Made by a program: the position numbers and the translations under genes. The notes beneath the pieces were generated by a model. The model searched no databases, was not told where the DNA came from, and was given only the letters and a program-made list of their open reading frames with translations. A DNA stretch of 64,000 nucleotides, from contig JAQEWB010000002.1 of the NCBI GenBank assembly GCA_027694045.1, forward strand, positions 434,001 to 498,000. The letters run 5' to 3'. Positions within the stretch are counted from its first letter, which is position 1, and each line of letters begins with the position of its first letter. This DNA is from Bacillaceae bacterium OF18-1A (lineage in GTDB: Bacteria; Bacillota; Bacilli; Bacillales; Bacillaceae_G). Of the stretch, positions 17,091 to 25,274 are shown piece by piece.

Positions 17091-18638
17091 TTGGAAACTC
17101 AACTATCAAAAAAAGACTCCAACAATATAAAGTTTGTTGTTGCCGGTTTACTACTTGGTATTTTAATGGCAGCAATGGATAATACAATCGTTGCAACCGC
17201 AATGGCAACAATCGTCGGGGACCTAGGAGGATTTGACAAGTTCGTTTGGGTCACATCAGCGTATATGGTAGCAACAATGGCCGGGATGCCTATTTTCGGA
17301 AAACTTTCTGATATGTATGGCCGAAAACGTTTTTATATTGGTGGACTTATTCTTTTCTTATTTGGTTCTGCACTTTGTGGAACAGCTTCAAGCATTGAAC
17401 AACTAAGTATTTATAGAGCAATTCAAGGTATCGGTGGCGGTGCTCTTATGCCTATCGCCTTCACAATTATGTATGATATATTCCCACCGGAAAAACGAGG
17501 AAAAATGACAGGGCTATTCGGTGCAGTTTTCGGAACATCTAGTGTGTTCGGGCCTTTATTAGGTGCTTACATTACAGACTATATAAGTTGGCATTGGGTC
17601 TTCTATATTAATATTCCATTGGGACTTATCTCCTTCTTCTTCATTACGAAATACTACAGCGAATCTTTAGAATTCAGAAAACAAAAAATTGATTGGGCTG
17701 GCGCTATTACGCTTGTCGTTAGTATCGTTTGCTTAATGTTTGCATTAGAACTTGGTGGCAAAGAATACGCCTGGGATTCCGCTGTAATCATTGGTTTATT
17801 TACTACAGTTGTTATTATGCTCACTATTTTCTTCTTTGTAGAGCGAAAAGCAACCGAGCCTATTATTTCTTTCCACCTATTTAAGAAACCTTTATTCGCA
17901 GCTAGCCAAGGCGTTGCCTTTTTCTATGGTGCTGCTTTTATCATCTGTACAGTTTATATTCCGATTTTCGTTCAAGGTGTTCTCGGTGGTTCAGCTTCGA
18001 ATGCTGGATTAATTTTAACACCAATGATGGTTGGTTCTGTAATTGGAAGTCAAGCAGGCGGGCAGTTCGCTTCACGAACAAGCTATCGTAACATTATGAT
18101 GGTATCTGGTATTTTCTTCGTTCTTGGCATTTATTTATTAAGTACTTTAACGATGGACACACCTCGTGTACTCGTAACGCTATTTATGATTCTCGCAGGA
18201 CTTGGAGTTGGTTTCTCCTTCTCTGTTCTAAGTATGTCTTCTATCCATAAATTAGAAATGAGAGATCGTGGTTCTGCTACATCAACAAACTCATTCTTCC
18301 GTTCACTCGGTATGACTCTTGGTGTAACGATTTTCGGTACAATCCAGAACCATATTTTTACTGATAAATTAAGCTCTGTGTTCCCTCCTGAACTAGCAAA
18401 ACTAGCTCCAAAAGGCGGAGACACAAGTTTCTTACTATCACCAGGCGCTACCGAGAAGATTCCAGTTGAAGTATTAACCGGTATTAAAGAAGCTCTCGCT
18501 ACATCTATTGCGAACACTTTCTTCTGGGCACTTATCCCGGCTGTACTAAGTATCATTTGTATTTTACTTATGGGAAATGAACGCCTATTTACAGGACCAA
18601 AAACGAAACAAAAACAAAAACAAAAGCAAGTAAGTTAG
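17091..18638 (+). CDS. DHA2-family multidrug efflux MFS transporter
   Basis: 515 residues from a TTG with AAAGGAGGTTT. Seen: about 14 hydrophobic segments. Motif A in the TM2-TM3 loop reads GKLSDMYGRKR (about residues 70-80). The drug:H+ antiporter region gives RAIQGIGGGALMPIAF, and the TM5 motif C region GAVFGTSSVFGPLLGAYI. TM1 carries the acidic MAAMDNTIVATAM typical of EmrB/QacA/Bmr3 transporters. It exports lipophilic compounds using the proton gradient; substrate unknown. A palindrome in its promoter suggests repressor control. Followed by a strong terminator and then an IS607 relic. Confidence 0.92.
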   Translation: METQLSKKDSNNIKFVVAGLLLGILMAAMDNTIVATAMATIVGDLGGFDKFVWVTSAYMVATMAGMPIFGKLSDMYGRKRFYIGGLILFLFGSALCGTASSIEQLSIYRAIQGIGGGALMPIAFTIMYDIFPPEKRGKMTGLFGAVFGTSSVFGPLLGAYITDYISWHWVFYINIPLGLISFFFITKYYSESLEFRKQKIDWAGAITLVVSIVCLMFALELGGKEYAWDSAVIIGLFTTVVIMLTIFFFVERKATEPIISFHLFKKPLFAASQGVAFFYGAAFIICTVYIPIFVQGVLGGSASNAGLILTPMMVGSVIGSQAGGQFASRTSYRNIMMVSGIFFVLGIYLLSTLTMDTPRVLVTLFMILAGLGVGFSFSVLSMSSIHKLEMRDRGSATSTNSFFRSLGMTLGVTIFGTIQNHIFTDKLSSVFPPELAKLAPKGGDTSFLLSPGATEKIPVEVLTGIKEALATSIANTFFWALIPAVLSIICILLMGNERLFTGPKTKQKQKQKQVS

Positions 18639-18650
18639 TATAGAAAAAAG

Positions 18651-18687
18651 AAACGGCATACCCTTTATGAAAAAGGGTATGCCGTTT
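18651..18687 (+). terminator. Terminator after DHA2 pump
   Basis: AAACGGCATACCCTTT / AAAGGGTATGCCGTTT, a perfect 16-bp stem with a short loop. Confidence 0.92.
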
Positions 18688-18694
18688 ATAATAT

Positions 18695-18774
18695 ATAAAG
18701 TAAATCTTTGATCAGTAAGGAACCATTCCTACTGGTTATTATCCCTCACCAATCGGGATAAAGTTTCTATATAC
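18695..18774 (+). repeat. bcr-like repeat head at the left of the IS607 relic
   Basis: ATAAAGTAAATCTTTGATCAG, a short imperfect hairpin, then TTATTATCCCTCACCAATCG. The same blocks in the same order are seen at 39233-39316 and 38314-38480, so the repeat family and the left end of this element are related. Confidence 0.65.
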
Positions 18775-18837
18775 AGGAGAAAGAAACAGTAAACAAAAAC
18801 ATAGACACAAGTGTGCATATATAGCAAAAAAGTAATT

Positions 18838-19113
18838 ATGAAACAATATAAACCAAAAGAATTTTCAGAAATGCTTAATGTCTCTGTTAAGACATTGCAA
18901 AGTTGGGACAATCAAGGTGTTTTACCTGCTTACCGAAACCCAAAAGGAAGAAGATATTATACAGAAGAACAGTATAAGGAATATATGGGTATGAAAGAAG
19001 AACTTGTTCAGGATTTAATATCTATCATTCATGTATTTAGCTGTAGAATATATGAGTTGAGAAAATACAAAAAGAAAATGTCGATGGATATATCCCTAAA
19101 AATGCAACTGTAA
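18838..19113 (+). pseudogene. tnpA: Truncated IS607 TnpA (serine recombinase lacking catalytic domain)
   Basis: The first 55 residues are the MerR-like HTH of IS607 transposases (MKQYKPKEFSEMLNVSVKTL, then GRRYYTEEQYKEYMG). The next stretch (KEELVQDLISIIHVFSCRIYELRKYKKK) is the usual C-terminal tail of the same protein. The whole serine recombinase catalytic domain (about 120 residues, normally with VYARVSS) is missing between them, an in-frame internal deletion. After RKYKKK the frame runs into unrelated residues and stops. The product can at most bind DNA. Confidence 0.85.
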
Positions 19114-19820
19114 AAAGTGGCACAGTATATCAAAGAGCAGGAAGATATTTTGTATCTGTACTTTGCGAATTGGAAGAAATGGAAACAAAGTTAGCACTCA
19201 ATAAAATAGGTCTAGGGATTGATTTAGGAGTGAAGGATTTTGCTACACGTAGCGATGGTATCGTTCATGAAAACATTAACAAAACAATAAAAGTAAAAAA
19301 GATAGAAAAACGGTTAAAACGTGAACAACGCTCTTTAGCACGTAAATTTGAAAATCTAAAAAAAAGAGGTGAAAAATCTGTTACTAATAAAAGAGTGAAT
19401 ATAGATAAAAATGTTCTTAGAGTGCAAAAGTTGCATGCTCGATTAGCGAATATTCGAATAGAGTATGTAAAGTCTATTGTAACGAATGTGGTGAAAACCA
19501 AGCCAACGTTTATTACAGTGGAAGATTTGAATGTGAAAGGTATGATGAAGAATAAACATTTATCTAAAACAATTGCCAAGCAGTCTTTTTTTGCTTTTAA
19601 AACGTGGCTTTTGACGAAATGTGAGGAATATGGAATTGAATTACGTCAAGTAGACCGGTTTTATCCATCGTCAAAGTTATGCTCATGTTGCAGTCAAAAG
19701 AAAGCGGATTTAAAGCTATCTGACCGAGTATATACATGTGAATGTGGCAATGTAATGGATAGAGATTTGAACGCAGCGATCAACCTTTTACAAGCAAAAG
19801 AATATACAATACTAACGTAA
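19071..19820 (+). pseudogene. tnpB: N-terminally deleted TnpB (RuvC-type RNA-guided nuclease relic)
   Basis: An open frame from about 19071 reads DGYIPKNATVKSGTVYQRAG and continues to the natural TnpB C-terminus. Seen: GIDLGVKDFATRSDG (RuvC Asp 1), ITVEDLNVKGMMKN (RuvC Glu), zinc ribbon LCSCCSQKKADLKL...YTCECG, and MDRDLNAAINLL (RuvC Asp 3). The catalytic triad is intact, but the roughly 140-residue N-terminal wedge/recognition region is gone. A TTG at 19170 would give 216 residues. In the family, TnpB with an omega RNA cleaves DNA at a matching site. This copy probably cannot bind target DNA normally. Confidence 0.85.
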
Positions 19821-19940
19821 ATAGTTTGTATATATGTACGGTGGGCTACATCGGAATTTACGCCTGTGGAGTGTCACAGCAAACTGTAGTAGCAAGTGAT
19901 TAGCGAGGCAGGGCACGTAGAAGCAGGAATACTCTAAGAA
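19821..19940 (+). ncRNA. Probable omega RNA (reRNA) at the 3' end of the IS607 relic
   Basis: Immediately after the tnpB stop is a structured, gene-free stretch with the hairpin CTGTG/CACAG (19864-19879), then TAGCGAGGCAGGGCACGTAG and GAAGCAGGAAT. Similar tails occur at the right end of TnpB elements, where they form the scaffold of the guide RNA. In known systems the scaffold can extend back into the end of tnpB, and the guide is the host sequence just past the element (here from about 19931). Assignment is by pattern and position only. Confidence 0.6.
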
Positions 19941-19979
19941 TATACATTTGTCTATATTTTTAGTAGCAGTTGAGACAGA

Positions 19980-20540
19980 ATGAGCATGAAATTAGTCATT
20001 CTCGGTTTGCTACTCGAAGGGGATAAACATCCATATGAAGTGCAACACATCATGAAAGAAAGACAAATGGATTGTTATATTAAATATGCAAAAGGATCAC
20101 TTTATTACGCCTTCGAGCAATTAGAAAAGCAAGGTGCAATTCGTGTTACAACTATTGTTCGAGATACAAATAGACCAGATAAAACAATTTTTCATATAAC
20201 AGACGAAGGTAAACGGTTATTTCACACGTTACTATTAAAACAATTCGAGGCAAAAAATCAAATATATAAACCAATTTATTCGGCACTCTCTTTCGCTCAT
20301 TTTAGTGATGATCAAGAGTTAGTTCCTATTTTACAAAAAAAGAAAAATGATACCATTCAATATTTACATAAAATGCAAACTATATATGATTGTAGCAAAG
20401 GAAAAATCCCTCGTGCACAACTATATATTTTACAAAGCGTTATTGAACATATTACTGTTGAACTACAATGGTTAAGTACCCTCCTTAAAGATGCTATAGC
20501 AGGCCAACTTTCCGAAGTTGATATAATAGACGAAAATTGA
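19980..20540 (+). CDS. PadR-family transcriptional regulator
   Basis: 186 residues. Seen: PadR winged HTH (about 1-85: LVILGLLLEGDKHPYEVQHI, GSLYYAFEQLEKQGAI, ITDEGKRLF) and a helical C-terminal dimerisation part (about 90-180) as in longer PadR proteins (Vir_act_alpha_C type). PadR proteins repress pumps or phenolic-acid genes and are released by small molecules. The ribosome site before the ATG is poor (GTTGAGA), and only about 50 bp separate the gene from the end of the IS607 relic, so its original promoter may have been displaced. The DHA2 pump upstream is a plausible target. Confidence 0.9.
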   Translation: MSMKLVILGLLLEGDKHPYEVQHIMKERQMDCYIKYAKGSLYYAFEQLEKQGAIRVTTIVRDTNRPDKTIFHITDEGKRLFHTLLLKQFEAKNQIYKPIYSALSFAHFSDDQELVPILQKKKNDTIQYLHKMQTIYDCSKGKIPRAQLYILQSVIEHITVELQWLSTLLKDAIAGQLSEVDIIDEN

Positions 20541-20577
20541 GCTATGAAAGAAGTTTTCACTTCTTTCATAGCTCAAT
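20537..20577 (+). terminator. Terminator after padR-like gene
   Basis: TTGAGCTATGAAAGAAGT with its complement around a TTTC loop, an 18-bp perfect stem followed by TTTCTCTTTT. It overlaps the end of the coding region. Confidence 0.9.
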
Positions 20578-20754
20578 TTCTCTTTTATAATCCCCTATAT
20601 AATCAATTACTTCCAAGTTAAATAGATAAATAATTCAGAATAATAAGAAATAAAAACTTTGGAATTTTCTTATTTTAAAACAGTAGACAAAATTCCAAAA
20701 ATTATGTTAGAATGTGTTTCAATATCATATCGCTTGTTAAATTCCTTTCAAAAG

Positions 20755-20935
20755 GAAAATAGGTATACGGACATTTCGTTTCGTGTTTAAAAGGGAAGTT
20801 TGGTGAAACTCCAACACGGTCCCGCCACTGTAAATGTCGAGATTTCTTTTCTATACCACTGTGAAAACGGGAAGGTGAAAGAAATTATATGAAGCATAAG
20901 TCAGGAGACCTGCCTATTTTAACAACACTGATAGA
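20755..20935 (+). ncRNA. Cobalamin riboswitch upstream of metE
   Basis: The conserved B12 aptamer elements are in order: AAAGGGAAGTTTGGTGAAAC (about 20790), ACGGTCCCGCCACTGTAA (about 20816), and the B12 box AGTCAGGAGACCTGCC (20899-20914). About 125 nt of expression platform follow before metE. With adenosylcobalamin bound it should turn off the B12-independent synthase, so metE is made when B12 is scarce. Confidence 0.95.
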
Positions 20936-21060
20936 TTCACGGATGATGATGAGGTGTTAAAACAAAAAGGAAGGCTTATTTTTCTATGCCTTTATGCTTT
21001 TTGTTATAAGTATTTCCTAGTAAACGGAAATGCTTACTTTCAATTAGGGAGGAATTTAAA

Positions 21061-23349
21061 ATGGCAATTCAAACAAGTAACTTAGGTTATCCACGTATTG
21101 GACTACAACGTGAATGGAAAAAAACATTGGAAGCTTTTTGGTCCAATAAAATTGATGAAGAACAATTTTTAACAACAATGAAAGAAATTCGTCTTCAGCA
21201 CGTAAAAGTGCAGCAAGAAAAAGGGATTGAACTCATCCCAATTGGCGATTTTACATATTATGATCACGTTCTGGATACTGCTTATATGTTAGGGTTTATC
21301 CCATCACGTTTTTCTGAGTTTACATCTTACCTTGATGTATATTTCGCAATGGCGCGTGGCTCTAAAGATCACGTTGCTTCTGAAATGACAAAATGGTTTA
21401 ACACAAACTATCATTATATCGTTCCTGAATATGAAGAAGGATTACAAATCTCTTTAAAAGATAATCGCCCTCTTCGCCTATATGAAGAAGCGAAAAAAGA
21501 ATTAGGCGTAGATGGAAAACCTATTATTATAGGACCATATACTTTCTTGAAATTAGCAAAAGGCTATAAACAAGATCAATTTGCTACTATTTTAAAACAG
21601 TTAGTTGCACCTTACGTACAACTTCTTTCAGAACTACACGCAGCTGGTGCAAAAATCATTCAAGTTGATGAACCGATTTTCGCTTCGTTAACAAAAGAAG
21701 AGATCCAACAGGCAAAAGAAATTTATGAAGCTATTCGCAAAGAGGTTCCAAACGCGAATCTTATTTTACAAACATATTTTGATAGTGTAGAAGAAAACTA
21801 TGAAGAAATCATTACATTCCCTGTATCTAGTATTGGACTAGATTTCGTTCACGGTAAAGAAGGCAATCTAAATGCTATTTCAAAATACGGATTCCCAGCT
21901 GATAAAACTTTAGCTGTGGGTTGTATAGATGGCCGTAACATTTGGCGAGCTGATCTTGATGAAGTTCTTACGTTATTTACAACGTTACAAAATCAAGTCC
22001 AAACGAAAGATTTCATCGTACAGCCTTCTTGTAGCTTATTGCATACGCCAATCGATAAAACCGAAGAGATACACTTATCGACTGAACTATTTGATGCGTT
22101 AGCATTTGCAAATCAAAAATTAGAAGAACTAGTCCTTATTCATTCTGCTCTAACTAAAGGTACAGAAAGCATTAGTAAAGAGCTGGAAACATATCGCAAT
22201 GTACATCACACAATCCGTTCATCTGCTGCACGTAACCGAGAAGATGTCAAAGCAGCACGAACAGCACTAAAAGAAGAAGATTTTTCACGTCCTCTTCCAT
22301 TTGAAAAACGATACGAATTACAACAAGTTGCCTTACAGTTACCATTGTTACCAACAACAACTATCGGTAGCTTCCCGCAAACAACTGAAGTTCGTCAAAC
22401 ACGAAAAGAATGGCGTAACGGCGTTATTTCAAATGAACAATATGAGCAATTCATTGAAAAAGAGACAGAAAAATGGATTCGTTACCAAGAAGAAATTGGC
22501 CTTGACGTCCTTGTGCATGGCGAATTCGAAAGAACTGACATGGTCGAATATTTCGGTGAACGTCTTGCTGGTTTCTCCTTCACTAAAAACGGCTGGGTAC
22601 AATCATATGGTTCTAGATGCGTGAAACCACCTGTTATTTATGGTGATGTAGCCTTTATTAATGGGATGACTATTAAGGAAACTGTTTATGCACAAAGCTT
22701 AACAGAGAAAGTTGTAAAAGGAATGTTAACAGGTCCTGTTACAATTTTAAATTGGTCATTCGTTCGAAACGATATTTCAAGAAAAGAAGTTTCGTATCAA
22801 ATTGCATTAGCACTTCGTCATGAAATTGAATTACTTGAATCATCTGGAATTAGAGTGATCCAAGTCGATGAGCCGGCACTTCGTGAAGGAATGCCACTAA
22901 AAGAAAAAGATTGGGATGCATATATTACATGGGCCGTTCAATCCTTCCTTTTAGCAACATCTTCCGTAGCCAATGAAACGCAAATTCATACGCATATGTG
23001 TTACAGTAACTTCGAAGATATTGTAGATGCGATCCGCGCATTAGATGCGGATGTAATTTCTATCGAAACTTCAAGAAGTCACGGCGAATTTATCGATACA
23101 TTAAAACATACAACATATGAAAAAGGCATCGGTCTAGGTGTATATGATATTCATAGCCCGCGTGTACCAAGTAAAGATGAAATGTTTAACATCGTAGAAC
23201 AGTCTTTACAAGTATGTGATCCTAAATATTTCTGGATTAATCCTGACTGCGGTTTAAAAACGAGAAGAACAGAAGAAGTTATTCCGGCTTTAGAACATAT
23301 GGTGCAAGCAGCAAAAGATGCTCGTTCCCTTTTAAAAACAAACGCATAA
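21061..23349 (+). CDS. metE: Cobalamin-independent methionine synthase
   Basis: 762 residues (family 750-790). It transfers methyl from 5-methyl-tetrahydropteroyl-triglutamate to homocysteine. Seen: N-terminal barrel starting [20 protein letters not shown], middle [20 protein letters not shown], and a C-terminal barrel with zinc ligands in THMCYSNF (His and Cys) and NPDCGLKTR (Cys), plus [11 protein letters not shown]. The ATG follows AGGGAGGAA. It is monocistronic, controlled by the cobalamin riboswitch just upstream and closed by a strong terminator. Confidence 0.98.
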   Translation: MAIQTSNLGYPRIGLQREWKKTLEAFWSNKIDEEQFLTTMKEIRLQHVKVQQEKGIELIPIGDFTYYDHVLDTAYMLGFIPSRFSEFTSYLDVYFAMARGSKDHVASEMTKWFNTNYHYIVPEYEEGLQISLKDNRPLRLYEEAKKELGVDGKPIIIGPYTFLKLAKGYKQDQFATILKQLVAPYVQLLSELHAAGAKIIQVDEPIFASLTKEEIQQAKEIYEAIRKEVPNANLILQTYFDSVEENYEEIITFPVSSIGLDFVHGKEGNLNAISKYGFPADKTLAVGCIDGRNIWRADLDEVLTLFTTLQNQVQTKDFIVQPSCSLLHTPIDKTEEIHLSTELFDALAFANQKLEELVLIHSALTKGTESISKELETYRNVHHTIRSSAARNREDVKAARTALKEEDFSRPLPFEKRYELQQVALQLPLLPTTTIGSFPQTTEVRQTRKEWRNGVISNEQYEQFIEKETEKWIRYQEEIGLDVLVHGEFERTDMVEYFGERLAGFSFTKNGWVQSYGSRCVKPPVIYGDVAFINGMTIKETVYAQSLTEKVVKGMLTGPVTILNWSFVRNDISRKEVSYQIALALRHEIELLESSGIRVIQVDEPALREGMPLKEKDWDAYITWAVQSFLLATSSVANETQIHTHMCYSNFEDIVDAIRALDADVISIETSRSHGEFIDTLKHTTYEKGIGLGVYDIHSPRVPSKDEMFNIVEQSLQVCDPKYFWINPDCGLKTRRTEEVIPALEHMVQAAKDARSLLKTNA

Positions 23350-23350
23350 C

Positions 23351-23389
23351 AAAAATGGGTTATCCATCAAAAGGATAACCCATTTTTAT
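23351..23389. terminator. Terminator metE / nin
   Basis: AAAAATGGGTTATCC / GGATAACCCATTTTT, a perfect 15-bp stem with an 8-nt loop, between the converging metE and nin genes. Confidence 0.92.
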
Positions 23390-23775
23390 TCTTTATTTTC
23401 AAAAAAGAATTCGTATTGTATTCTATATAATTCATCCTCTGTTGGCTCTTCAAGAGGGATTGCCTGTAATACAACTGTATACTCACCATTTGGAATAGGG
23501 ATTTGAAATTTATTCGAAAGAATACTCGTTACAACGACATATTCATTTTCAACCGTAAAAGGAACTGTAACAGTTCTAATTACCCCTTCTTTTTCAACAT
23601 GTTTTCCGCAAGTCACTTTGACTTCACAAGTATAATCAGAAAGTGCTTCAAAAATAATAGTTCCATCCGCCTTAGCATAGCTTCTTTCAAAATCTTCATC
23701 TGTCCAATCTACATAAGGCTGTTCACCATCATAGTTCATCAACATTAATTGTGAATAAGAAATTGTTAATTCCAT
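23386..23775 (-). CDS. nin: Nuclease inhibitor Nin (ComJ)
   Basis: 129 residues from the ATG at 23775 behind AAGGAGAAGGG; an in-frame ATG six codons up lacks spacing. ComJ/Nin family: in B. subtilis it binds and inhibits NucA. Seen: LTISYSQLMLMNYDG, YVDWTDEDFERSYAKADGTI and FEALSDYTCEVKV, matching ComJ (MDWTDEAIEKGYAAADGAI), followed by a beta-rich C-terminus FQIPIPNGEYTVVLQAIPLE. It lies 35 nt after nucA on the same strand, the conserved nucA-nin operon. Acidic, cytoplasmic. Confidence 0.92.
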   Translation of the reverse strand: MELTISYSQLMLMNYDGEQPYVDWTDEDFERSYAKADGTIIFEALSDYTCEVKVTCGKHVEKEGVIRTVTVPFTVENEYVVVTSILSNKFQIPIPNGEYTVVLQAIPLEEPTEDELYRIQYEFFFENKE

Positions 23776-23810
23776 AGTTCCCTTCTCCTTCATTGTGAAA
23801 TGTGCAACTA

Positions 23811-24245
23811 CTACTTCACTTCAAATTTCACACGCGTACCATCTGGGTATTTATCTAACTTATTTCCTACCCAAGAGCCCGCTCCACGGTTATCTGCTGG
23901 ACTTATATATTCAATATGTGCTCCTTTTCCACCTTCTTTACACATTGCCATTGGCCACTCATCACGATCATAACCTTTCTTCGTCGGATATGGCGCTAAC
24001 GATAATTTCCTTCTATCAGCTGCACCATTACGATCAATTGTACACATTTCTGAATGCCCTTCTTTTATAGCATCCGCTATATGTTTCCCGGTCTCTGGAT
24101 AACGTTCTTTCGGAAATTCTAAAACTTGATCATACGTATTCGTTTTCTTTACACTTGTCTCTTCTGGCACAAGTACTTCATAAACTGCTACTAAAATAGA
24201 AAGAATTGCAATAATTGAAATGATAATACCTTTTAATTGCTTCAT
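23811..24245 (-). CDS. nucA: DNA-entry nuclease NucA
   Basis: 144 residues from the ATG at 24245 behind GGAGGTAT (an ATG four codons earlier is not preceded by one). Membrane-anchored endonuclease that cuts bound DNA so transformation can begin. Seen: N-terminal anchor [19 protein letters not shown] (about 6-24), then the NucA/NucB domain with [34 protein letters not shown] (catalytic DRDEWP region) and [19 protein letters not shown]. Very close to B. subtilis NucA. Co-transcribed with nin. ComK control is expected, but no convincing K-box pair was found. Confidence 0.95.
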   Translation of the reverse strand: MKQLKGIIISIIAILSILVAVYEVLVPEETSVKKTNTYDQVLEFPKERYPETGKHIADAIKEGHSEMCTIDRNGAADRRKLSLAPYPTKKGYDRDEWPMAMCKEGGKGAHIEYISPADNRGAGSWVGNKLDKYPDGTRVKFEVK

Positions 24246-24471
24246 GTATACCTCCATGTTCCTATCAATTTCTTTTCCTCAGTTATTATAACAAACTTCA
24301 CCTGTATATGTTTTCAGACATTATTTTCGTTATTCCTTGTCATTCCGTCAAAAATTTTCATTTTTTCACTAATGCTGTAGAAAACTAATAACCTTCCGAC
24401 ATTCTTTTTCAAAGGAAGTCCTTATAAAAGATTGAAATGATATATACGATACTTTTTGGGGAGGAAATCTC

Positions 24472-25215
24472 ATGGAAGCTACCTATAAAACGAAAGATGT
24501 TACAAATAAAACAGGTATCCCAAAACATACAGTCCGAAAATATAGTCAACTCTTAGAGGAACATGGTTATATTATTTCAAAAACAGCTGATGCTCGCATT
24601 TATAAACTAGATGATTTAAAACTACTGAGATCTATTCATGAAAGAGCGTCTACATTACAAGAAGATATTGCAGAAACGATACCTATTATTTTAAAAGAAA
24701 AAGAGGCACCACCTGTACCCACTATTCAAGAGAAACAAGAAGTGCAATCAAAAGAAGATGGCCGTAATTTCGAAGAATTCATGTTAAAACTAGAAATGCT
24801 CGCTCAATTAAATGAAGCAATTATTCATCAAAATTCTACTCTCATCACACAAAATCGTTTAAAAGATGAGAAACTAGATGAATTGATGCAACAAGTTTAT
24901 ATAAAAGAAGGCTCTCAAGAAAAAATGCTACAAGAGTTAGTTGATCATGCCGCTCAAACCGATGCCTTGCAAAAAGAAAAGATGGACTTATTAATGAATC
25001 ATATGTATAAACGAGAATCTAAGCAAGAAGAAAAAATGAATAAACTCGTTAATCAAATTTATAACAAAGACAGTAACCGTGATGCACAACTTATGCAAGT
25101 TATTCGCGAAATTCAAGAAACAAAAAGAATGGTCGCCGCCTCAAAAGAACAAGGATTCTTCCAATCATTTAAAAGTTTATTTAATAGAACGAAACAAGAA
25201 AAAACAAATGAATAA
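24472..25215 (+). CDS. MerR-like HTH protein with coiled-coil repeats (DUF3967-like)
   Basis: 247 residues. Seen: an N-terminal MerR-like HTH (about 5-65: TKDVTNKTGIPKHTVRKYSQ, ARIYKLDDLKLL). A long charged coiled coil follows (about 95-215) with three related segments near QVYIKEGSQEKMLQELVD, HMYKRESKQEEKMNKLVN and IYNKDSNRDAQLMQVI. The end, REIQETKRMVAASKEQGFF, resembles DUF3967 in Bacillus HTH proteins. The layout (HTH plus coiled coil) recalls the chromosome-anchoring protein RacA, but identity is not shown. Strong GGGGAGGAAAT site. Single gene. Confidence 0.85.
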   Translation: MEATYKTKDVTNKTGIPKHTVRKYSQLLEEHGYIISKTADARIYKLDDLKLLRSIHERASTLQEDIAETIPIILKEKEAPPVPTIQEKQEVQSKEDGRNFEEFMLKLEMLAQLNEAIIHQNSTLITQNRLKDEKLDELMQQVYIKEGSQEKMLQELVDHAAQTDALQKEKMDLLMNHMYKRESKQEEKMNKLVNQIYNKDSNRDAQLMQVIREIQETKRMVAASKEQGFFQSFKSLFNRTKQEKTNE

Positions 25216-25244
25216 AATGCTATATTCTTTTTCCTATATAAAAT

Positions 25245-25274
25245 AAAAAAGTTACCTTCCATTGGTAACTTTTA
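25245..25274. terminator. Bidirectional terminator
   Basis: AAAAAGTTACC / GGTAACTTTT stem with a 7-nt loop, shared by the converging HTH gene and kinase gene. Confidence 0.88.

Larger units (their letters stand above)
18695..19940 (+). mobile_element. Decayed IS607-family element with tnpA/tnpB remnants
   Basis: It contains, in order, a bcr-like head (18695-18774), a tnpA remnant (18838-19113), a tnpB remnant (19071-19820) and a 3' noncoding tail ending near GAAGCAGGAAT (19920-19930). That tail resembles the right ends of TnpB-carrying elements. A full IS607 element would be about 2 kb; here the serine recombinase catalytic region and the TnpB N-terminal third are gone, so it cannot move by itself. 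It lies between the pump terminator and a PadR gene. Exact ends are uncertain, since IS607 elements make no target duplication. Confidence 0.8.

Noticed and set aside
18838..19113. Stand-alone MerR regulator
   Set aside because: The HTH is that of IS607 TnpA and is directly joined to the TnpA C-terminal tail next to tnpB.
24340..24365. Possible ComK box (AAAA/TTTT) upstream of nucA
   Set aside because: Spacing of the A and T runs does not fit paired ComK boxes; could be chance in A/T-rich DNA.
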